A DNA stretch of 64,000 nt from an uncultured Duncaniella sp. (GTDB taxonomy: Bacteria; Bacteroidota; Bacteroidia; Bacteroidales; Muribaculaceae). The position numbers were made by a program, and so were the translations under genes. Below, one piece after another: positions 17,159 through 25,295 of this stretch. Under the pieces are notes generated by a model. That model saw only the letters and a program-made list of their open reading frames with translations. It did no database searches and was not told where the DNA came from. How positions within the stretch are numbered: position 1 is the stretch's first letter; each line of letters begins with the position of its first letter. The stretch spans positions 310,001-374,000 of the forward strand of contig CAJTMH010000003.1 of the NCBI GenBank assembly GCA_910577255.1, written 5' to 3'.

Positions 17159-18235
17159 CTACATTATCTTTTTGAGTGCTTCGAGGACTTCGTCGGGGTC
17201 CATGACAATGCCTCCCATGCGGCCGAAGTGGTGGACAGGGATGCGCTGGTCAAGGCTGAGTCTGACATCCTCTATCATCTGTCCGGCATTGAGTTCGACC
17301 ACGAGAATGGCTTTCACTTTTTTGCTCAGGCGGTTGACTTCGTCGGAGGGGAATGGCCAGAGGGTTATGGGGCGTAGTATGCCCACTTTTATGCCTTGGG
17401 CTCTTGCTTCCTCCATGGCTTTCTGACAGATTCGCGCCACGGAGCCGAAGGCCATGATGAGATATTCGCAGTCATCGGTCTCGTGCTCTTCGAAGCGGAC
17501 TTCGTTGGCGGCGATGAGGGAGTATGTCTCCTGCAGACGGATGTTGTTGCGCTCCATTGCCACGGGGTCGAGCTCAAGTGTGGTCATCACGTTTGGCTTG
17601 CGTGAGTCGGGGCGTCCGGTGACGGCCCATGGGCACTGGAGGGCAATCTCCTCGTCGGTGCGCCTTGGGCGCTGGGGAGGGAGCACGACTTTCTCCATCA
17701 TCTGGCCTACGATGCCGTCGGCAAGCATCATGACAGGGTTGCGGTATTTGAACGCGAGGTCGAATCCGAGTCCTACGAAATCGGCCATCTCCTGCACCGA
17801 TGATGGCGCGAGGACTATGAGGTGATAGTCGCCGTGACCGCCACCCTTCGTGGCCTGGAAATAGTCGGCCTGTGAGGGCTGGATGGTCCCGAGACCGGGG
17901 CCTCCGCGCATACAGTTTATGATAAGAGCCGGAAGTTCGCCGGCAGCTATATATGATATGCCTTCTTGCTTTAGGCTTACGCCCGGGCTTGAGGAGGATG
18001 TCATGCATGCTTTACCGGTGGCGGCACCACCGTAGACCATGTTGATGGCGGCAACCTCGCTTTCGGCCTGGAGCACTACCATCCCGGTGGTCTGCCACGG
18101 CATGAGCTCCTCGAGTGTCTCGAGGATTTCGCTCTGAGGTGTGATGGGATAGCCGAAATAGCCGTCCACGCCGTAGCGGACAGCTGCATGGGCTATTGCC
18201 TCATTGCCTTTCATCAGTCTGACTTCATCTTCCAT
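17159..18235 (-). CDS. vorB: 2-oxoacid:ferredoxin oxidoreductase, alpha subunit (VorB type)
   Basis: A 358-residue protein. The start at 18233-18235 gives MEDEVRLMKGNEAIAHAAV, the standard N-terminus of the VorB family; a longer reading would run into the ferredoxin gene. The pyrimidine-binding domain shows GVDGYFGYPITPQSEI and CMTSSSSPGVSLKQEGISY. The C-terminal half holds LIMAFGSVARICQKAMEEAR and KVGILRPITLWPFP. VorB-type enzymes use branched-chain 2-oxoacids such as 3-methyl-2-oxobutanoate, although annotation between VOR and KOR is often uncertain. The ilvE aminotransferase elsewhere in the window could supply such acids, but it is not linked. Confidence 0.88.
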   Translation of the reverse strand: MEDEVRLMKGNEAIAHAAVRYGVDGYFGYPITPQSEILETLEELMPWQTTGMVVLQAESEVAAINMVYGGAATGKACMTSSSSPGVSLKQEGISYIAAGELPALIINCMRGGPGLGTIQPSQADYFQATKGGGHGDYHLIVLAPSSVQEMADFVGLGFDLAFKYRNPVMMLADGIVGQMMEKVVLPPQRPRRTDEEIALQCPWAVTGRPDSRKPNVMTTLELDPVAMERNNIRLQETYSLIAANEVRFEEHETDDCEYLIMAFGSVARICQKAMEEARAQGIKVGILRPITLWPFPSDEVNRLSKKVKAILVVELNAGQMIEDVRLSLDQRIPVHHFGRMGGIVMDPDEVLEALKKIM

Positions 18236-18278
18236 ATTATAAGAATAGGTGTGTGAGTAGTTGTGTGGGATTTGAATT

Positions 18279-18509
18279 TTACTTTTCAACGACGCGGTAG
18301 ACGGTGATACATCCGTCGGGGCACACGGTGGCACATGCGGCGCATCCGATGCAGGCGTCGGGGTTCTCGTCGGTCACAAAGTGGTAGCCGCGGTCGTTGA
18401 CTTCTTTAGGCTGGAGAGCGAGTACGTTGCAGGGGCAGGCCACGACGCATAGGTCGCATCCTTTGCAGCGTTCACGGTTGATCTCCACAGCTCCAATAAT
18501 TTTTGCCAT
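18279..18509 (-). CDS. 2-oxoacid oxidoreductase ferredoxin subunit with two [4Fe-4S] clusters
   Basis: A 76-residue protein starting MAKIIGAVEINRERCKGCDL. It has two cluster motifs, CKGCDLCVVACP and CIGCAACATVCPDGC, with the CxxCxxCxxxCP spacing. I chose the internal ATG because the upstream extension has no family resemblance and lies in the promoter region. It is the first gene of the operon, 43 bases before the alpha subunit, and would carry electrons from the thiamine site to free ferredoxin. Confidence 0.93.
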   Translation of the reverse strand: MAKIIGAVEINRERCKGCDLCVVACPCNVLALQPKEVNDRGYHFVTDENPDACIGCAACATVCPDGCITVYRVVEK

Positions 18510-18722
18510 AATGCTGGAAGTATATGGTGAGTGCTTGGGCGAGAGGTGGGAGGAGGACACTCAGTTTTCTACTTTGTATTTTCAAATATTAAACACAAAT
18601 TTATTAAATTTTCTTAGGAGTAGAGGTGTTTTAATAAAACTTTAACCATTGGCACATTTGCCACTGCTATGCGCAATTTAGGAGAATAGGTTAGTAGTGA
18701 ATCGCTTACGTGTGTAAGAGTG

Positions 18723-19397
18723 CTAATCTTTCTTATTAAATGTGAATATACCTTTATCGAGGTTGGAGTTTGCTATAAGGAGCCGTACTCCGGTCACGTC
18801 GGGACGTTCCCAGATGTCGGAGATGTCAAATGATGCGTAGTAGACGCGGTCATGATAGTCGGAGGGCTGAGCCATGGTGTGGACGAGGTAGATGTCGGGG
18901 GTGGGTGAGGAGATGGTCGCTTCGTCGGCCACGAGGCAGAATGTGCGTGGTTCGCGGTCGTAGGTGAGCCGCACGTGGAGGTTGATGTAGGTGCCGCTGC
19001 GCCAGGCCGAGTAGACATAGACCGGGTCGCGGTTCCAGTCGGGGAGATCTATGATCGGGGCGGTCTCCATAGGTGCCTGGTTGATGATGGCGGCGCTGTA
19101 GAGTGTGACCGGACCGGAAGTATAGGATGTGTTGTACTCAGGGAGATAGCTTATATACATGCGTTCGCCCCCTTCAAGGTCGTCGGCAGGGATGGCACGG
19201 TCGGCCACGAGGGTTATGAGGGGTGTGTCGTTGACCTGGCGGAATGAGAAATTGGCGTGTCCGTCAATGTTGCCCTCGAAGGTGACGATGTCCCAGAGGG
19301 GGATTCCGACAGGGCCGTCGACCCCTTCATCGGCGCATGAGAGGGTTACTGACATGATCAGGGTGACGAGCAGGAGACGGATAGGGGCTTTAGTCAT
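18723..19397 (-). CDS. NigD-like lipoprotein
   Basis: A 224-residue protein with a lipoprotein signal (RLLLVTLIMSVTLSCADEG, lipobox VTLSC). The body is a predicted all-beta protein with the layout of NigD-like family members, beginning LWDIVTFEGNIDGHANFSFR and ending in a strand-rich segment (RVYYASFDISDIW, GVRLLIANSNLDKGIFTF). NigD-like proteins are Bacteroidales envelope lipoproteins of unknown role, named from a bacteriocin cluster. It is the last gene of the pfkA-ATPase-nigD run, ten bases after the ATPase. No bacteriocin gene is visible nearby. Confidence 0.72.
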   Translation of the reverse strand: MTKAPIRLLLVTLIMSVTLSCADEGVDGPVGIPLWDIVTFEGNIDGHANFSFRQVNDTPLITLVADRAIPADDLEGGERMYISYLPEYNTSYTSGPVTLYSAAIINQAPMETAPIIDLPDWNRDPVYVYSAWRSGTYINLHVRLTYDREPRTFCLVADEATISSPTPDIYLVHTMAQPSDYHDRVYYASFDISDIWERPDVTGVRLLIANSNLDKGIFTFNKKD

Positions 19398-19407
19398 AGG
19401 CGGGGTG

Positions 19408-20061
19408 TTAGCTTACGATGCGTCCGTCGCGCATGTGGATGACGCGGTCGGATGTGGCAGCGAGTGATTCGTCGTGTGTGACGATGATGAATGTCTTGCC
19501 TGTGGAGGCGCGGAGGTCGAAGAAGAGGCGGTAGAGTTCCTCCCGGTTGTGTGTGTCGAGGCTTCCCGACGGTTCGTCGGCGAGGATTACTTTAGGGTCG
19601 TTGACCAGGGCCCTGGCCACTGCCGCTCTCTGGCGTTCACCTCCTGAAAGCTGTGAGGGGTAATGAGTGAGCCGGTCGGCAAGTCCCATTGATGATAGCA
19701 GCTCGGAGGCCCTGCTGATGGCTTTGGCGCGGTCGGTGCCTGCTATCATGGCCGGGAGGGCGACATTCTCGGTCACGGTGAACTCGGGGAGCAGCTGGTG
19801 GAACTGGAAGACGAATCCGATGTTGAGGTTGCGGAAAGAGGCGAGTGGCCGTTCCTTGAGTGTGACCACGTCGGTGTCATCGTAGACCACGGCTCCGCTG
19901 TCGGGACGTTCGAGTGTGCCTATGATCTGCAGGAGAGTGGTCTTACCGGCTCCGCTCGGCCCGACGATGGAGAGAAACTCTCCGTCGGAGATGGAGAGGC
20001 TCACGTCGTCGAGCACGCGCAGGCGGTCGAATGTCTTGGTGATGTTGCGTACTTCGATCAT
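19408..20061 (-). CDS. LolD-like ABC transporter ATP-binding protein
   Basis: A 217-residue ATPase with Walker A (GPSGAGKTT), Q-loop (FVFQFHQLLPEFTVTENV), signature (LSGGERQRAAVARAL), Walker B (VILADEPSGSLD) and H-loop (IIVTHDES). The EFTVTENV and GSLD segments point to the LolD/MacB group, which energises FtsX-type permeases for lipoprotein release or export. No permease gene is present beside it, so its partner must be encoded elsewhere. It is five bases downstream of pfkA. Confidence 0.9.
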   Translation of the reverse strand: MIEVRNITKTFDRLRVLDDVSLSISDGEFLSIVGPSGAGKTTLLQIIGTLERPDSGAVVYDDTDVVTLKERPLASFRNLNIGFVFQFHQLLPEFTVTENVALPAMIAGTDRAKAISRASELLSSMGLADRLTHYPSQLSGGERQRAAVARALVNDPKVILADEPSGSLDTHNREELYRLFFDLRASTGKTFIIVTHDESLAATSDRVIHMRDGRIVS

Positions 20062-20066
20062 CGCGG

Positions 20067-21047
20067 TCAGATGGAGAGGCGACGCAGGGTGTCGAGGAGT
20101 TCGCGTTTGATGGGCTTGTCGTTTTTGATGGCTTTGGAGAAGGGAACGTAGGTGATTTCGTCGTTCCGTATGCCGATCATCACGTTGCGCTGGTCCTCAA
20201 GGAGGGCGTCGATGGCGGCAGCACCCATGCGCGAGGCGAGGATGCGGTCAAAAGCCGTCGGTGAACCGCCTCGCTGGAGGTGTCCGAGGATTGAGACGCG
20301 CACGTCATAGCCCGGATATTCGTTCTTCACACGTTCGGCGAGGCCCATGGCTCCTCCGGTGACGGGACTTTCGGCCACGAGGACTATTGATGAGTTTTTG
20401 CTCTTGCGGAAGCCGTTCTCGATGAGTTCGGCGAGCTGGTCGACTTCGGTTGAGATTTCGGGGATGATTGCTGCCTCGGCTCCTGAGGCGATGGCTCCGT
20501 TGAGAGCGAGGAAGCCGGCGTCGCGGCCCATGACCTCGATGAAGAAGAGGCGCTCGTGGCTGGTGGCGGTGTCACGGATTTTGTCGACACACTCCATGAT
20601 GGTGTTGAGGGCGGTGTCGTATCCGATGGTGGAGTCGGTGCCGTAGAGGTCATTGTCTATTGTGCCGGGGAGGCCTATGATGGGGAGGTTGAATTCGTTG
20701 GCGAAAATGCGGGCACCGGTGAGCGAGCCGTCGCCGCCGATGACTACGAGAGCGTCGATTTCGTGGCGCTTGAGGTTGTCGTAGGCGAGCTGTCGGCCTT
20801 CAGGGGTGGTGAATTCTTTGCAGCGGGCTGTCTTGAGGATGGTGCCGCCTGCCTGTATGATGTTTGATACGTTCTGTGTTTTGAACTCTACGATTTCGTC
20901 GGTGATGAGTCCTTTGTAGCCTCGGTAGATGCCTTTGACACGGAGGCCTCCGAAGATGGCAGAGCGGGTGACGGCGCGGATGGCCGCATTCATTCCTGGG
21001 GCGTCACCTCCTGAGGTGAGGATGCCCACGCATTTGATCTGTGACAT
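20067..21047 (-). CDS. pfkA: ATP-dependent 6-phosphofructokinase
   Basis: A 326-residue PfkA of typical bacterial length. GILTSGGDAPGMNAAIRAV is the nucleotide-binding start, VVIGGDGSLTGA carries the glycine that marks ATP rather than pyrophosphate use, and GLPGTIDNDLYGTDSTIGYDT is the catalytic loop with the base Asp. RLFFIEVMGRDAGFLA and LGHLQRGGSPTAFDR complete the substrate site. It converts fructose-6-phosphate to fructose-1,6-bisphosphate in the cytosol. It is the first gene of a run with the ATPase and NigD-like genes. Confidence 0.96.
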   Translation of the reverse strand: MSQIKCVGILTSGGDAPGMNAAIRAVTRSAIFGGLRVKGIYRGYKGLITDEIVEFKTQNVSNIIQAGGTILKTARCKEFTTPEGRQLAYDNLKRHEIDALVVIGGDGSLTGARIFANEFNLPIIGLPGTIDNDLYGTDSTIGYDTALNTIMECVDKIRDTATSHERLFFIEVMGRDAGFLALNGAIASGAEAAIIPEISTEVDQLAELIENGFRKSKNSSIVLVAESPVTGGAMGLAERVKNEYPGYDVRVSILGHLQRGGSPTAFDRILASRMGAAAIDALLEDQRNVMIGIRNDEITYVPFSKAIKNDKPIKRELLDTLRRLSI

Positions 21048-21270
21048 ATCTAAACTAATCTTTGATTCCTTAGGTGTTTGGAAATGAATGTTGTGAATAT
21101 ATTATTTATAACTGATTCGCAGCCGATTTGTGCGAATGAGCCGGAGAAAAACGTGAGTTCCGGTTTGCTACCCACAAAGGTAGACATTTTATCGGATAAT
21201 AGATGGTCAGTAGGGGGAGTTTTTTCACATATCGGTAAGGGGACGTGCCACAAAAAATGTTAATGACGGC

Positions 21271-21317
21271 TCGATAAAAAGCGGGACTCCAGGCTGTGAG
21301 TGGCCGGGAGTCCCGCT
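21271..21317 (-). terminator. Terminator of the cyclophilin operon
   Basis: An 11-base perfect inverted repeat lies at 21280-21290 and 21307-21317. On the minus strand it follows the cyclophilin stop by 25 bases and is followed by TTTTTATCG. Confidence 0.85.
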
Positions 21318-21342
21318 ATGGGTGTCATGTTGTGTCGGCGTG

Positions 21343-22194
21343 TCAGTCAATGACTTTGGCCGATATGATGCGGATGTCTTCGACAGGACGGTCATAGCCG
21401 TCTGTCTCGGCTTTCTGGATTTTGTCGACGACGTCCATACCGGAAATCACGCGTCCGAACACGGTGTAGGAGCCGTCGAGATGCGGTGTGCCACCTTCGG
21501 TAGTGTAGGCCTGGCGCATCTCGGGGGTGATAAATGTGGTGTCGGCGGCTGTGAGTTTCTCAGTCTCTTCGGCGAGCTGTTCCTGAAGGGCCTGGAGGCC
21601 TGCGGTGTCGCGGTTGCGGCGGAGAGCCATGATTGAGTCGCGGTGCTGGGCTGCGAGGTTGTTGAACACTTCCTGCTTGTGTTTCATCACGGCGTTGCGG
21701 TTCATCGCATCGAGCTGTCCGTCGGTGAATTTTTTGCCGGTGACGATGTAGAACTGTGAGCCTGATGATTTCTTTTCGGGGTTTACCTCATCGCCCTGGC
21801 GGGCAGCTGCGAGCGCTCCGCGGTGATGGAAATGGCGCGGAAACACGAATTCGGCTTCGATCTGATAGGGGACGTCGCCGTCGCCGAGCCGGCGTCCGGC
21901 AGCAGCTGTGCGCGAAGAGGGGTCGCCGGTCTGCACCATGAAGTCGTTGATGACGCGGTGGAATAGGACTCCGTCGTAGTTGCCCTCGTTGACGAGCTTG
22001 ACGAAGTTGTCGCGGTGGCGGGGGGTGTCGCCGTAGAGCAGGACGGTGATGTCGCCCATTGATGTGGTGAGCAGAACTTTTACGTCGCCGTTATTTTCGG
22101 TGGGTTGTGGCATGGTTGATGTCGGTTTTAACTGGGCGTGAGGCCCGATGATGGCTGCGATGGCCAGTATGACCAGCAGTAATGCTTTTTTCAT
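21343..22194 (-). CDS. Exported cyclophilin-type peptidyl-prolyl isomerase
   Basis: A 283-residue protein. The start at 22192-22194 gives a signal peptide (MKKALLLVILAIAAIIGPHA). The cyclophilin domain has VLLTTSMGDITVLLYGDTP, the catalytic FHRVINDFMVQTGDP (Arg80) and GSQFYIVTG. An insert of about 55 charged, helical residues (DAMNRNAVMKHKQEVFNN onwards) interrupts the fold before SYTVFGRVISGMDVVD. Such inserts occur in Bacteroidetes cyclophilins. It would speed proline isomerisation in periplasmic or outer-membrane protein folding. It is preceded by a small unknown gene in the same operon. Confidence 0.92.
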   Translation of the reverse strand: MKKALLLVILAIAAIIGPHAQLKPTSTMPQPTENNGDVKVLLTTSMGDITVLLYGDTPRHRDNFVKLVNEGNYDGVLFHRVINDFMVQTGDPSSRTAAAGRRLGDGDVPYQIEAEFVFPRHFHHRGALAAARQGDEVNPEKKSSGSQFYIVTGKKFTDGQLDAMNRNAVMKHKQEVFNNLAAQHRDSIMALRRNRDTAGLQALQEQLAEETEKLTAADTTFITPEMRQAYTTEGGTPHLDGSYTVFGRVISGMDVVDKIQKAETDGYDRPVEDIRIISAKVID

Positions 22195-22231
22195 ATCAAG
22201 GGATGAGAGGGTGAGGGGACGGGGGTGAGGG

Positions 22232-22609
22232 TCAAAGACTCTGTGAGGGGAGCAGACGCTTGTAGATGCGTCGGAAATTGTCGTCGGCAGCGCTGAGTTC
22301 GGCAGCGCGGTCAGCGTAGTCGGGGCCCCAGATGCTCTGTACGAGGTCGGCAAGGTAGCGGCGCTCGCGGTCCTTCTCTATGGCGGCTCCAATCAGACGT
22401 GTGATGTGGGCGGCATAGAGGTCGGGATTGATGGCGAAAAGGTAGCGGGCAGCAGAGACCACGAATTGGCCGGTGCTGTCGACGAAAATCATATTGTCGA
22501 CGAGCTCGTCCATAATGTCATCGCATGAGCCGATGTGGTTGGCGATATATTCATAGGTCAGGAGGCCGTCGGGGTCCTGTGAGAGTTGTTTTTTGAGTTC
22601 TTGTTCCAT
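22232..22609 (-). CDS. Small cytosolic protein of unknown function
   Basis: A 125-residue, acidic and mainly helical protein beginning MEQELKKQLSQDPDGLLTYEYI. No signal peptide or membrane segment is seen. A repeated short pattern (NHIGSCDDIMDELVDNM) resembles a helical bundle of the kind found in Bacteroidales hypothetical proteins. I do not recognise a family. It is the first gene behind a good promoter and 37 bases upstream of the cyclophilin gene, so they are probably co-transcribed. Confidence 0.75.
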   Translation of the reverse strand: MEQELKKQLSQDPDGLLTYEYIANHIGSCDDIMDELVDNMIFVDSTGQFVVSAARYLFAINPDLYAAHITRLIGAAIEKDRERRYLADLVQSIWGPDYADRAAELSAADDNFRRIYKRLLPSQSL

Positions 22610-22656
22610 GTCAGTGAAGAAAAAAATCTGAGCCTCTGAGGCTTTGATATCGGGTG

Positions 22657-22688
22657 CAAAATTACTAACAATCTGTCAATTCTCCAAA
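22657..22688 (-). promoter_or_regulatory. Promoter of the cyclophilin operon
   Basis: On the minus strand TTTG (22685-22688) is followed after exactly 20 bases by TAATTTTG (22657-22664), a full match to the Bacteroidales consensus. The predicted transcript starts about 40 bases before the small gene. Confidence 0.78.
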
Positions 22689-22715
22689 TGCGCGGATGAA
22701 GTTGATGGCGGATGT

Positions 22716-22834
22716 GGGCATGATAATGGCAGATGGCGCGCTATTGGGCATAATGGTATATTTTATGCCCTAAACGGCCAATTATTGGGCGAGAATTGGG
22801 AGATTAAGATAAAATGGGTAATTTTGTGGCATAA
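22716..22834. promoter_or_regulatory. Repeated GGGCAT motifs upstream of the AraC-type regulator gene
   Basis: GGGCATAA at 22746-22753 is inverted as TTATGCCC at 22763-22770 with nine bases between. A related GGGCATGATAATGG starts at 22716, exactly 30 bases before the second copy, and GGCATAA recurs at 22828-22834 just after the -7 box of the regulator promoter. The spacing by whole helical turns suggests an operator set, perhaps for autoregulation. Confidence 0.45.
22795..22826 (+). promoter_or_regulatory. Promoter of the AraC-type regulator gene
   Basis: ATTG (22795-22798), a three-of-four match to TTTG, lies 20 bases before TAATTTTG (22819-22826), a full -7 match. The predicted leader is about 25 bases. 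Confidence 0.6.
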
Positions 22835-22856
22835 ACGCGAATTAAATATCCGATAA

Positions 22857-23771
22857 ATGGGAAAAATTGTCAACATGTCGCAGTTGGCTTCACTGGCCAA
22901 GTTCTCGTCCGAATTCTCAAGCCTGCGTGACGATTATATTTTCACGCGCGTCACGGAGTCGAATCAGGTGGTGTCGTTTTCGACTGCGCCTGTGAGAATC
23001 GACGGTATGTCGTGGATGCTGTGTTTCAACGGCAGAATTGACATGGATGTCAACCTGGTGCCGTGTCATCTGACCGCCAATTCGGTGTCGGTGATACATC
23101 CGGGGTCGATAGTCGAGATCAAGGATGTGGACTGGAGCAATCTTGACTGCTATTTCCTGTTTATCTCCACCCCTTTTCTTAAGGATATAAATTTTGACCT
23201 CAATGTGCTCGGCAGTATCCCGGTGATGGCCAAGGACTCGGCGCGGCGCGAACCTGTGATGCAGGTGTCGGTGGAAGAGATGAATCTTCTGAGGAGGTAT
23301 TATGACATCTTGCATCAGAACGCGGTGCAGAACCCCGACGGAGTCTACAGCAAGTCGATAGCTCGCTGTGTCATAGCTGCGTTGACTTATCAGATGATGC
23401 AGATGGTGACCAGGCGTGTCGACTCGCAGGAGATGGCCGAGAGACCCCGCTCGCGGCGCACTTCTTATGTTAATGACTTCATGAGGCTCGTGCAGCTCAA
23501 TCACCGCAAGGAACGCTCGGTGGCTTTCTATGCCGATAAGCTTTTCATTTCGCCTAAGTATCTGTCGCTGATAATCAAGGAGTCGATAGGACGGTCGGCG
23601 GCCGATGTGATTGACGAGTTTGTGATACTCGAGGCCAAGAATCTGCTCCGCTTCTCGGGTAAAAACATCCAGCAGGTGGCCTATGAGCTGAATTTCCCCA
23701 ACCAGTCATCGTTCGGAAAGTATTTTAAGCATCTCACGGGGATGTCGCCTTCGGAATACCAACATTCGTGA
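22857..23771 (+). CDS. AraC-family transcriptional regulator
   Basis: A 304-residue protein. The N-terminal 190 residues form a cupin-like sensor region (VNLVPCHLTANSVSVIHPGS), as in other Bacteroidetes AraC regulators. The C-terminal 100 residues hold two helix-turn-helices: RSVAFYADKLFISPKYLSLI and KNIQQVAYELNFPNQSSFGKYFKHLTGMSPSEYQ. It would bind DNA and activate or repress genes in response to an unknown ligand. Neighbours on both sides have separate promoters, so its targets are unclear; the repeats directly upstream suggest self-control. Confidence 0.92.
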   Translation: MGKIVNMSQLASLAKFSSEFSSLRDDYIFTRVTESNQVVSFSTAPVRIDGMSWMLCFNGRIDMDVNLVPCHLTANSVSVIHPGSIVEIKDVDWSNLDCYFLFISTPFLKDINFDLNVLGSIPVMAKDSARREPVMQVSVEEMNLLRRYYDILHQNAVQNPDGVYSKSIARCVIAALTYQMMQMVTRRVDSQEMAERPRSRRTSYVNDFMRLVQLNHRKERSVAFYADKLFISPKYLSLIIKESIGRSAADVIDEFVILEAKNLLRFSGKNIQQVAYELNFPNQSSFGKYFKHLTGMSPSEYQHS

Positions 23772-23859
23772 TTATGCAGGGCGGTTGGAGATTGTTGGAT
23801 TTAACATTTATTTTTTGCCGGTCGATAAACCGGCCGTAGGAGGGTGATGTTGTAACAGC

Positions 23860-25116
23860 ATGAGGGTATTGCTTATCATAATTCTCACGTTGGGCTCACA
23901 TCTGGTGGGCCGTGGTGCGGAGGTGGCCGATAGTGTGGCCGCCGCTGACTCTGCCTGTGTGTCGGCGGGAGTCCCCGGGTGGGTGCCCGGTATGGTTGGC
24001 GGCGGTGTCATGACTGCCTCGGCGCTTGTAGGGCGGTATGCCTATCCCCGGCATTATGATGTGGCTGACAGGAGGGTGAGGCCAGACCGTGGTACTGATT
24101 ACTTGCAGTATGCACCACTCGCTTTGCCATGGGTCATGAAACTGGCCGGGCAACCTACGCGCTCGGGCTGGGGACGGATGGCGGTGTCGCAAGGTGTGGC
24201 CACCGCTGTCATGGTTGGGGTAGTGAAGGGCTTGAAGTCGGGTGTGAAGTCGATGCGTCCTGACGGCTCTGACTATAATTCGTTCCCATCTGGCCATTCG
24301 GCCTGGGCTTTCATGGGGGCTACTATGGTAGCCAAGGAGCTTGGGTGGCGTTCGCCGTGGTATGGGATAGGGGCCTACGCGCTTGCCACCGGTATCGCAG
24401 TGGAGAGGGTGGTGGATGGACATCATCAGCCTGTGGATGTGATGGCCGGTGCCGGCATCGGTATCATGGCTGCGGAGTTGGGTTATTTTATCGGTGACCT
24501 GATGTTCAAAAATTGTCAGATCGACTGCCGTGAGAAGCAGGGCCTCAGACTCAATGACAATTTCTCGTATCTCGCTCTCGAAACCGGCCTTTCGCTCCCT
24601 CTCGGGCGTATAAGTGCCGGTGATGCTATCGTGGAGCGTATGCCGGCGCTTTCGGCCGGATTGAGAGGTGGCTGGGCTATAGATGATAATTGGGGGCTCG
24701 GAGTGGAGATAGGGCTCCTTAAGACCCCTCTGATACTGAATGTGAAGCACGACAGGACGTATGTGAAGAATCTGAGCTCATTAGGCGCGTTCGTGTCACC
24801 TTATTATAGCTATGTGGTAAGCAATCATATAAGCCTGACTGGTGAGGTGGGTGTGGGTTATTACCATCAGTTCGCATTGAACGCGCTCGAGAACGGAATA
24901 GAAGCCGGGTCGGGAACCCCTGCGGGGCGTGTAGGTATTGGCGCGGTGGTGCGAATGAGTGAGCACTTTAGCGCTAAAGCCACCGTGGGATATGAGGTGT
25001 CGGGCTATAAGTTCACATTGCATCCGTCGTCGGCTTATCACACCACTGAGAGTGTGACTACCCGGGGCGTGACATCGGCTCTGCTTGTGAATATCTCCTC
25101 GCGTTATGAGTTTTAG
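23860..25116 (+). CDS. PAP2-family phosphatase fused to an outer-membrane-like barrel
   Basis: A 418-residue protein with a signal peptide (MRVLLIIILTLGSHLVGRGA). The PAP2 acid phosphatase domain runs from about 75 to 215: motif 1 is KSGVKSMRPDG, motif 2 is PSGHS at 143-147, and motif 3 is ERVVDGHHQPVD, where Glu replaces the usual Ser. Residues 230-418 are strand-rich with aromatic turn residues (GLRGGWAIDDNWGLGVEIGL, LTGEVGVGYYHQF, SALLVNISSRYEF) and look like a beta-barrel. The family removes phosphate from lipids such as undecaprenyl pyrophosphate or lipid A. The fusion suggests action at the outer membrane. Confidence 0.85.
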   Translation: MRVLLIIILTLGSHLVGRGAEVADSVAAADSACVSAGVPGWVPGMVGGGVMTASALVGRYAYPRHYDVADRRVRPDRGTDYLQYAPLALPWVMKLAGQPTRSGWGRMAVSQGVATAVMVGVVKGLKSGVKSMRPDGSDYNSFPSGHSAWAFMGATMVAKELGWRSPWYGIGAYALATGIAVERVVDGHHQPVDVMAGAGIGIMAAELGYFIGDLMFKNCQIDCREKQGLRLNDNFSYLALETGLSLPLGRISAGDAIVERMPALSAGLRGGWAIDDNWGLGVEIGLLKTPLILNVKHDRTYVKNLSSLGAFVSPYYSYVVSNHISLTGEVGVGYYHQFALNALENGIEAGSGTPAGRVGIGAVVRMSEHFSAKATVGYEVSGYKFTLHPSSAYHTTESVTTRGVTSALLVNISSRYEF

Positions 25117-25268
25117 TTTTCAGGAGTGTGTTTTAGCCATGGTTCCGGTGATTTCTCACCGGGTGATGGCGGCATGACATCGCTGCGGAAAACAAGGATA
25201 CCTTTAGTAGGGCGAAAAAAGAGGATTATTTCGGGTGATAATGATGCGATGATTTGGTGAAAAAACTG

Positions 25269-25276
25269 TATATTTG
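25269..25276 (+). promoter_or_regulatory. Candidate -7 element of the ATPase-DUF4435 gene
   Basis: TATATTTG matches TAnnTTTG exactly, 20 bases before the start codon. No TTTG lies at the usual distance; only a poorly matching sequence does. The predicted leader is short, about 13 bases. Confidence 0.4.
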
Positions 25277-25295
25277 CTCCAAAAGATTTTAAGCC

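Noticed and set aside
18723..19397. A bacteriocin cluster, suggested by the NigD-like gene
   Set aside because: No precursor peptide, modification enzyme or dedicated exporter lies nearby, and NigD-like proteins are widespread outside such clusters.
22917..23504. A 195-codon frame antisense to the AraC-type regulator gene
   Set aside because: His-rich translation without any recognisable domain, typical of GC-rich antisense shadows.
23817..23834. GCCGGT/ACCGGC hairpin between the AraC and PAP2 genes as terminator
   Set aside because: The T-run precedes rather than follows the stem on the plus strand, so it does not work as a terminator for the AraC gene.
25145..25162. CCGGTGA/TCACCGG hairpin after the PAP2 gene as a terminator
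   Set aside because: Arms are only seven bases and no U-tract follows on either strand.
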